Below, piece by piece: positions 58,582 to 64,000 of a DNA stretch of 64,000 nt. Every line of letters begins with the position of its first letter. The stretch's first letter is position 1. The translations under genes were made by a program, and so were the position numbers. Origin of the DNA: CAVYPR01 sp963770505 (GTDB taxonomy: Bacteria; Actinomycetota; Acidimicrobiia; Acidimicrobiales; RAAP-2); NCBI GenBank assembly GCA_963770505.1, contig CAVYPR010000001.1:558001-622000 (forward strand), given 5' to 3'. Below the pieces are notes generated by a model. That model saw nothing but the letters and a program-made list of their open reading frames with translations, searched no databases and was not told the DNA's origin.

Positions 58582-59958
58582 ATGGCGACTTCTGGGGGCA
58601 GTTCCCCGGCGGTGAACTCTCGAGTCCCGCAACTGGCCGCGCTCGGTGCCCTGGTGGCGACCGTGGCCACGGTGGTCCTGGCCGTCTGGTTCCTCGTGCG
58701 CAACGGGGTGTGGGTACTGCTGGGACTGGCCGGTGTGGTCGTGGCCGTGGCCGGGGGGTGGCGCATGGTCACGCGTCGCGGGGCGGGGCGCGTTGTGGGG
58801 GCCCTGGGGGTCGGCGTCGGCGTGGCATGCCTCGTCGGGGCGCTGGTCGGCGTCGGTGGAGGAGCGGAACATGAACTTCTCCGGCTGGCCCTTCTGGTGG
58901 TCGCACTGGCCGTGGCGATCGGGTCCGCTCGCGCCGCAGTCCGGGCCGACCTGAGGGCTCACGCGGCCCCCGCGGCACGCCGCGCGCCGCCGCAGCGTCC
59001 GGTGCTGCTGTGCAACCCGTGGTCGGGCGGCGGCAAGGTCGAGAAGTTCGGCTTGGTCGAGCTGGCTCAGGACCTGGGGGTGGAGACCGTGCTGCTCGAC
59101 CGCGGCCACGACCTGAGACGCCTGGCCGAGGACGCGGTGGCCCGCGGGGCCGACTGCCTCGGCATGGCCGGGGGTGACGGTTCGCAGGCCCTCGTGGCCT
59201 CGGTGGCGACCGCGGCCGGGATACCGTTCGTCTGCGTGTCGGCGGGGACCCGGAACCACTTCGCCCTCGATCTCGGCCTCGATCGGGACGATCCCCGCAG
59301 CTCGCTGCGCGCCTTCACCGACGCCGTCGAGCGCAAGGTCGACTATGCCACCGTCAACGGCCGCTTCTTCGTGAACAACGTCTCGCTGGGTGCCTACGCC
59401 ACGATCGTCCAGCAGGACAGCTACCGCCAGGCCAAGGCCGAGACCACCAGGACGCTGTTGCCCGAACTGCTGGGGTCGACCGAGCATCCCTTCGACCTGC
59501 AGTTCACGACGCCGGACGGCCGCGAGGTCGACGGTGCCTTCGTGGCCCTGGTCTCCAACAACCCCTATGTCCTCGCGGCGTCGCCGGACGCGTCGACCCG
59601 CCGGCAGCTCGACTCGGGGCGTCTGGGGGTGTTCGCCGTCAACGCGGCCAGCGGCGCCCAGGCCGCCGAGGTGGTCACGCTGTCACTCCTCGGCCGCGGC
59701 GGGGCGAGCGGGCACGCCGTCGAGTTCACCGCCACCGACTTCGAGGTGCGTTCCCGTTCGGGCAGGGCCTTTGCCGGCGTCGACGGGGAGGCCCTGGAGC
59801 TGGCGACCCCGCTGCGCTTCCGCATCCATCCCGGCGGCCTCCGGCTCCTGGTACCCGAGGGGAACCCGCAGGAGGCACTTCGGCGTCGCTCGCGAGAGGT
59901 CCACGTGGGCGACCTGTTACGCATCGCCCGCCGCACGCCGACCGGGACGCAAGGGTGA
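58582..59958 (+). CDS. Diacylglycerol kinase-family lipid kinase with N-terminal membrane segment
   Basis: A 458-residue protein. Residues 15-120 contain three to four hydrophobic helices; the DAGK/sphingosine-kinase catalytic domain follows (about 135-430), with NPWSGGGK, the GGDGS loop (in MAGGDGSQAL), SAGTRNHFALDLGL and NNVSLGAYA. It should phosphorylate a membrane lipid with ATP. ATG 58582 follows TAGAGT (58568-58573) by 8 nt and lacks a Shine-Dalgarno. The C-terminal beta-domain ends normally. Confidence 0.9.
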   Translation: MATSGGSSPAVNSRVPQLAALGALVATVATVVLAVWFLVRNGVWVLLGLAGVVVAVAGGWRMVTRRGAGRVVGALGVGVGVACLVGALVGVGGGAEHELLRLALLVVALAVAIGSARAAVRADLRAHAAPAARRAPPQRPVLLCNPWSGGGKVEKFGLVELAQDLGVETVLLDRGHDLRRLAEDAVARGADCLGMAGGDGSQALVASVATAAGIPFVCVSAGTRNHFALDLGLDRDDPRSSLRAFTDAVERKVDYATVNGRFFVNNVSLGAYATIVQQDSYRQAKAETTRTLLPELLGSTEHPFDLQFTTPDGREVDGAFVALVSNNPYVLAASPDASTRRQLDSGRLGVFAVNAASGAQAAEVVTLSLLGRGGASGHAVEFTATDFEVRSRSGRAFAGVDGEALELATPLRFRIHPGGLRLLVPEGNPQEALRRRSREVHVGDLLRIARRTPTGTQG

Positions 59959-60016
59959 CGGGCACGAACGGCTTGGACCCCTGTCCGGCCGCGCCGCTGC
60001 GGGGCCGGGCGGGCGC

Positions 60017-61225
60017 TCAGGTCGCCTCGAGCCTCCGAAACACCATCCCGGTCCGGGGTTTCGGGCTGAAGTAGCTGGTCTTGGGGGGCATGCGTCGCCG
60101 AGCGGCCGCCCACTCGGCGATCTGGGCCACGGTGACCGGCCGCAGCAGGATGGCGGCCTGGGCCTCGCCGGACCGGACCGCCGACAGGGCCTCGTCGAAG
60201 GAGTGGCGGTGGCTCAGTTCGTGCGGCGGCAGCTCCTTCAGAGCCAGGTCAACGAGGTTCGAGTCGAGGTCCCCGCCGGCCGCCTCGTAGGTCTCGGGGC
60301 GGGGGGTGAGGAGCCACGCGTCGTCGGCGGTCACCAGGGCGAGCGAGGAGGAGGCGTCGAGCGCCCCGACCACCCGGTCGCTGGCCGGGCCGGCGTGGAC
60401 AACGTCGAACCAGCGCCCCAGCACCTTGGGGAGGTCGGTCCCCTCGGGGAGGCCGCGCAGGGTGCGGTGGATCGGCCCGACCGCCAGCTGGTCCTCCGCC
60501 AGCTCCACCACGAAGGCCATCACCAGGTCGTGGGGACCGGGCCGTCCGCCCAGGGCCGTGCGCACCTCCTCGCGGTAGGCGCGGGCCGTCTCGTAGCGGT
60601 GGTGGCCGTCCGCCACCACCACCGGGGCCGAGGCGACCGCCGACGCCAGGTGCTCGGCGGCCGAGGGGTCGTCGAGGACCCAGAGCTCGTGGCGCACCCC
60701 GTCGTCGTCGAACGCGTCGCCGACCGGCGGCCCGTCGGGCTCGAGGAGCTTGGAGAGGCCCCCGGCCAGCGAGAGCCCCCAGATGGGCGAGAGGTTGGTC
60801 CCGGTGGCCCGCAGCAGGTCGAGACGGTCGCTGCGGGGCTTGGGCATGGTCTGCTCGTGGGGCAGGACGTCGTCCTCGTCGACGCCGAGCGCGCCGATCA
60901 CCCCGGTGGACGACCGGCCGTCGGGTGTGGTCATGCGGTAGGGGTAGAAGGCGGGCCGGGCGTCGGGCACCAGGACCCGCTGGGCGATCCACGAGTCGAG
61001 CAGCCCGGCGGCGACGTGGTAGCGGTCGAGCCGCCGCTGGAGGTCGGGCTCGGGCAGCTCCACCCGGACGGCGTTGAAGGGGCTCCGGTGGGCCAGCGTT
61101 GTCCGCTGGGCGGAGCCGATCACGTCGTAGGGGGGGGCGATGACCTGGTCGAGGCGGACCGCAGCCGGGTCATAGCGCAGTCCGCGGAAGGGCTCGAAGC
61201 GCGGCACGTCTTCAGCCTGGCACAT
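60017..61225 (-). CDS. DUF1015 family protein
   Basis: A 402-residue member of DUF1015, with FEPFRGLRYDP, APPYDVI, the conserved VVADGHHRYETARAYREE and a C-terminal KTSYFSPKPRTGMVFR. An archaeal relative is a free-serine kinase (SerK), but for most bacterial members the activity is unproven. ATG 61225 is assumed; GTG 61204 is possible. It is divergent from the phosphatidyltransferase across only 23 bp, so the two promoters overlap. Confidence 0.88.
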   Translation of the reverse strand: MCQAEDVPRFEPFRGLRYDPAAVRLDQVIAPPYDVIGSAQRTTLAHRSPFNAVRVELPEPDLQRRLDRYHVAAGLLDSWIAQRVLVPDARPAFYPYRMTTPDGRSSTGVIGALGVDEDDVLPHEQTMPKPRSDRLDLLRATGTNLSPIWGLSLAGGLSKLLEPDGPPVGDAFDDDGVRHELWVLDDPSAAEHLASAVASAPVVVADGHHRYETARAYREEVRTALGGRPGPHDLVMAFVVELAEDQLAVGPIHRTLRGLPEGTDLPKVLGRWFDVVHAGPASDRVVGALDASSSLALVTADDAWLLTPRPETYEAAGGDLDSNLVDLALKELPPHELSHRHSFDEALSAVRSGEAQAAILLRPVTVAQIAEWAAARRRMPPKTSYFSPKPRTGMVFRRLEAT

Positions 61226-61248
61226 GCGACGCCCGTAGACTCGGCTCC

Positions 61249-61944
61249 GTGGCCACCGACGAACGCCCCGGTCCGGGCAGCGCGGGGGAGGCAGCCGGCC
61301 TGGACCGGGTGCTCACCCTGCCCAACGGGGTGACCCTGGTCCGGCTGCTGTGCATCCCGCTGTTCGTGTGGCTCCTCTTCGGCGCCCACCGCCAGACGGC
61401 GGCGGCGGTCCTGCTGGCCGTGCTGGGGGCCACCGACTGGGTGGACGGGTTCCTCGCCCGGCGGCTCCACCAGGTCTCCACCCTGGGCAAGGTGCTCGAC
61501 CCGGCGGCCGACCGCATCCTGGTGGCCACGGCGGTCATCTCGATCATGGTCTACGGGGCGGTCCCCCTGTGGTTCGGGATCGCCACCCTGGCCCGGGAGG
61601 TGCTGGTGGCGGGCACCGTCCTCGCCCTGGCGGCCCTGGGCGCCCGCCGGATCGACGTGCTGTGGATCGGCAAGGCCGGCACCTTCGCCCTCATGTTCGC
61701 CTACCCTGCCTTCCTGCTGGGGGACGGGCCGGCCACCTGGCAGTTGGCGGTCCGGGTCGTCGCCTGGGGCACCGGCGGGGTCGGGTTGGTGCTGGCCTGG
61801 GCGGCCGCCGTCATGTACCTGGTGCCCGCCCGCCGCGCCCTGGCCGAGGGCCGGGCCGGGCGCCGGGGACCACAGACCACAGGGACGCCGGCGACGGCCC
61901 CCGGACACGCGATGGCGCCAGGCGCCGGGGAGGTCGGGACATGA
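61249..61944 (+). CDS. CDP-alcohol phosphatidyltransferase
   Basis: A 231-residue membrane enzyme of phospholipid synthesis. The CDP-alcohol signature D-x2-D-G-x2-A-R-x8-G-x3-D-x3-D is complete (D63, D66, A70-R71, G80, D84, D88), and about six hydrophobic segments follow. PgsA-like (phosphatidylglycerophosphate) or cardiolipin/inositol-phosphate activity cannot be separated by sequence alone. GTG 61249 follows TAGACT (61236-61241) by 7 nt, predicting a leaderless transcript. A hydrophilic tail ends in an ATGA overlap with the next gene. Confidence 0.9.
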   Translation: MATDERPGPGSAGEAAGLDRVLTLPNGVTLVRLLCIPLFVWLLFGAHRQTAAAVLLAVLGATDWVDGFLARRLHQVSTLGKVLDPAADRILVATAVISIMVYGAVPLWFGIATLAREVLVAGTVLALAALGARRIDVLWIGKAGTFALMFAYPAFLLGDGPATWQLAVRVVAWGTGGVGLVLAWAAAVMYLVPARRALAEGRAGRRGPQTTGTPATAPGHAMAPGAGEVGT

Positions 61945-64000
61945 AGGCCGTCATCATGGCCGGAGGCGAGGGGACCAGGCTCCGGCCGCTCACCTCCAAC
62001 CAGCCCAAGCCCATGCTGCCCATGGCCAACCGGCCCATGATGGAGCACGTCGTCAACCTGCTGCGCCACCACGGCATGACCGACATCGTGGTCACGGTGG
62101 CCTTCATGGCCAACACCATCCGTTCGTACTTCGGCGACGGGTCCGAGCTCGGGGTGCGCATGGTCTACGCCACCGAGGAGACCCCGTTGGGCACCGCCGG
62201 CTCGGTGCTGAACGCCCGCGAGGAGCTCGAGGAGCGGTTCCTCGTGATCTCGGGCGACGTGCTCACCGACATCGACCTCTCGGCGGTCGTCGACTTCCAC
62301 GAGAAGAAGGGGGCGCTGGCCACCCTCGCCCTGTGCTCGGTCGAGAACCCGCTCGAGTTCGGCATCGTGATCACCTCCGAGGACGGGTCGATCGAGCGGT
62401 TCTTGGAGAAGCCCACCTGGGGGCAGGTCTTCAGCGACACCATCAACACCGGCATCTACGTGCTGGAGCCCGAGATCTTCGACTTCATCCCCGCAGGCCG
62501 GGCCGCGGACTTCTCGGGGGAGGTCTTCCCCGAGGTGCTGGCGGCCGGCCGCCCCATCTTCGGCTACGTGGCCGAGGGCTACTGGGAGGACGTGGGCACG
62601 ACCGAGGCCTACCTCAAGGCCCACCAGGACATCCTCGACGGCAAGGTCGAGGTGGAGATGGCCGGCTTCCCGCTGCGCCCCGGCGTGTGGCTGGGCAAGG
62701 GGTCGACGGTCGACCCGACGGCCTCGGTGGACGGGCCGGCCGTCATCGGCGACAACTGCTCGGTGGGCCCCGGCGCCGTGCTCGGCGAATACACCACCTT
62801 GGGCTCCAACGTCCGCATCGCCGAGGGCGCCGAGGTCCGCCGTTCGGTGGTGGCCGACAACGGGTACCTGGGGGCCGGGGTGCGGGTGGCGGGGTCGGTC
62901 ATCGGCCGCTCCTGCGACCTGCGCCAGGGCGCCCGCTGCGAGCCGGGGGCGGTGCTCGGCGAGGGGTGCCTGGTGGGGGCGCACGCCGAGGTGCGGGCCG
63001 GGGTGAAGGTGTACCCGTTCAAGACGGTGGAGTCCGGCGCGGTGGTGAACTCCTCCATCGTGTGGGAGTCAAGCGGCTCTCGCACCCTCTTCGGGCGCGA
63101 CGGCGTACGGGGCATCGCCAACGTGGACATCAGCCCCGAGCTGGCCGTGCGGCTCTCGATGGCCTGGGCCTCGACCCTCGAGAAGGGGGCCACGGTGACG
63201 GTCTCGCGCGACACCAGCCGGGCGGCGCGCGTGCTCAAGCGGGCCATGATGGTCGGCTGCAACGCGGTCGGGGTGAACGTGGAGGACCTCGAGGTGGCGA
63301 CCGTGCCCGTGACCCGCCACCACATCCGGACCTCGGGCGGGCGGGGTGGAGTCACCGTGCGGCTCTCGGCCGACGACCCGCAGTCGGTGGTGCTGCGTTT
63401 CTTCGACGGCGAGGGTCTCGACCTGGCCGAGGCCGGCCAGCGCAAGGTCGAGCGCCTCTACCACCGCGAGGAGTTCCGCCGGGTGCTGGCCAGCGAGATC
63501 GGCGACATCGACTTCCCGCCCCGGGCGGTCGAGCAGTACACGGCCGACCTCATGCAGTCGGTGGAGAAGTCCGGCGCCCGCCACGAGGGGCTGAAGCTGG
63601 TGCTGGACCTCTCCTACGGCTCGGCCAGCTTCGTCATGCCGAACCTGCTCTCCAAGCTCGACGCCGACGTGCTCGTGGTCAACCCCTACGCCAACACGCC
63701 GGGGATGATCTCGGTGGACCCCCGGGCCCACGCCGAGCGGGTGGCCGAGCTGGTCCGGGCCTCGGGCTCCGAGCTGGGGGCGGTCATCGACGCCGACGCC
63801 GAGCGCCTCGTCATCGTCGACGACGAGGGGACGGTGCTCAGCGACGACCAGGCCCTCCTCGTGCTGCTGCGGTTGGCCGTGACGGTCCGGCCGGACGCCC
63901 GGGTGGCCCTGCCGGTGGCGGTGAGCCGGGTGGCGGAGGAGATCTGCGCGGAGGCCAAGGTCCCCATCGTCTACACCAAGCTGTCGTCGGCGCACCTCAT
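61941..64000 (+). CDS. Sugar-phosphate nucleotidyltransferase fused to a phosphomannomutase-like domain (3' end outside window)
   Basis: At least 686 residues, open to the window end. Residues 1-235 are a nucleotidyltransferase (MAGGEGTRLRPLT, with NTGIYVLEP), 250-365 a left-handed beta-helix of hexapeptide repeats, and from about 375 a phosphohexomutase-like region (GRDGVRG). The mutase active-site TASHNP is replaced by LSADDP (475-480), so the phosphoserine is missing, and the metal loop DxDxDR reads DADAER (617-622). The first domain should make a GDP- or UDP-sugar; the second is probably inactive as a mutase. ATG 61941 has GGGGAGG upstream. Confidence 0.92.
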   Translation, partial: MKAVIMAGGEGTRLRPLTSNQPKPMLPMANRPMMEHVVNLLRHHGMTDIVVTVAFMANTIRSYFGDGSELGVRMVYATEETPLGTAGSVLNAREELEERFLVISGDVLTDIDLSAVVDFHEKKGALATLALCSVENPLEFGIVITSEDGSIERFLEKPTWGQVFSDTINTGIYVLEPEIFDFIPAGRAADFSGEVFPEVLAAGRPIFGYVAEGYWEDVGTTEAYLKAHQDILDGKVEVEMAGFPLRPGVWLGKGSTVDPTASVDGPAVIGDNCSVGPGAVLGEYTTLGSNVRIAEGAEVRRSVVADNGYLGAGVRVAGSVIGRSCDLRQGARCEPGAVLGEGCLVGAHAEVRAGVKVYPFKTVESGAVVNSSIVWESSGSRTLFGRDGVRGIANVDISPELAVRLSMAWASTLEKGATVTVSRDTSRAARVLKRAMMVGCNAVGVNVEDLEVATVPVTRHHIRTSGGRGGVTVRLSADDPQSVVLRFFDGEGLDLAEAGQRKVERLYHREEFRRVLASEIGDIDFPPRAVEQYTADLMQSVEKSGARHEGLKLVLDLSYGSASFVMPNLLSKLDADVLVVNPYANTPGMISVDPRAHAERVAELVRASGSELGAVIDADAERLVIVDDEGTVLSDDQALLVLLRLAVTVRPDARVALPVAVSRVAEEICAEAKVPIVYTKLSSAHL

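Overview
This window is a high-GC chromosomal segment from an actinobacterium, most probably of the class Acidimicrobiia. The evidence is the 16S rRNA sequence style, the enlarged helix-54 region of the 23S rRNA, actinobacterial gene families (tandem-GNAT protein, SHOCT proteins, 3Fe-4S ferredoxin with P450), and a secreted protein built from the GYWLVAADGG repeat type that I associate with Acidimicrobiales. No plasmid, phage, IS element or CRISPR array was seen.

Layout. 1-6.2 kb: tail of a SpoU methyltransferase, pheS-pheT, a double-GNAT protein and a DUF2252 protein. 6.3-13.8 kb: a tightly overlapping arginine operon argC-J-B-D-R-G-H, without argF, with an ArgR-type dyad over the promoter. 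13.7-14.5 kb: a methylpurine-DNA glycosylase whose stop codon lies in the -35 box of the rRNA promoter. 14.5-20.5 kb: a complete 16S-23S-5S operon without spacer tRNAs. Its 23S gene is interrupted at 19503-19880 by a compact group I intron in the peptidyl-transferase centre (E. coli position 2593), which is the main discovery here. 20.6-27.7 kb: loosely packed accessory genes (SDR, LpqC-type esterase, HIT protein, DHFR-like reductase, small secreted and membrane proteins, GNAT). 27.8-40.9 kb: a catabolic cluster with two cytochromes P450, a 3Fe-4S ferredoxin, a KstD-like flavoprotein, an amidohydrolase, two M24 (creatinase-fold) proteins, a crotonase, a two-domain class III CoA-transferase, a MarR regulator and an SDR. 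41.2-43.3 kb: an ABC exporter pair. 43.5-45.0 kb: a TPR protein with an apparent frameshift. 45.0-49.1 kb: class I aldolase and the KorAB 2-oxoacid:ferredoxin oxidoreductase. 49.4-53.3 kb: secreted repeat protein and GH3 glycosidase. 53.5-58.3 kb: SHOCT protein, SulP transporter, MFS transporter, DUF6325 protein, second SHOCT protein. 58.6-64 kb: lipid kinase, DUF1015 protein, CDP-alcohol phosphatidyltransferase and a partial sugar-nucleotidyltransferase with a phosphomannomutase-like domain.

Functional picture. The operons are translationally coupled by ATGA, GTGA or TGATG overlaps. Many first genes lack a Shine-Dalgarno sequence and instead have a TANNNT hexamer 6-8 nt before the start codon, the signature of leaderless transcripts. 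The 27.8-40.9 kb cluster looks like an oxidative and CoA-linked degradation route for an unknown small molecule: P450 hydroxylation with its ferredoxin, FAD-dependent dehydrogenation, hydrolysis, CoA activation and crotonase chemistry, with a MarR repressor. All calls come from reading the sequence; no database search was run.
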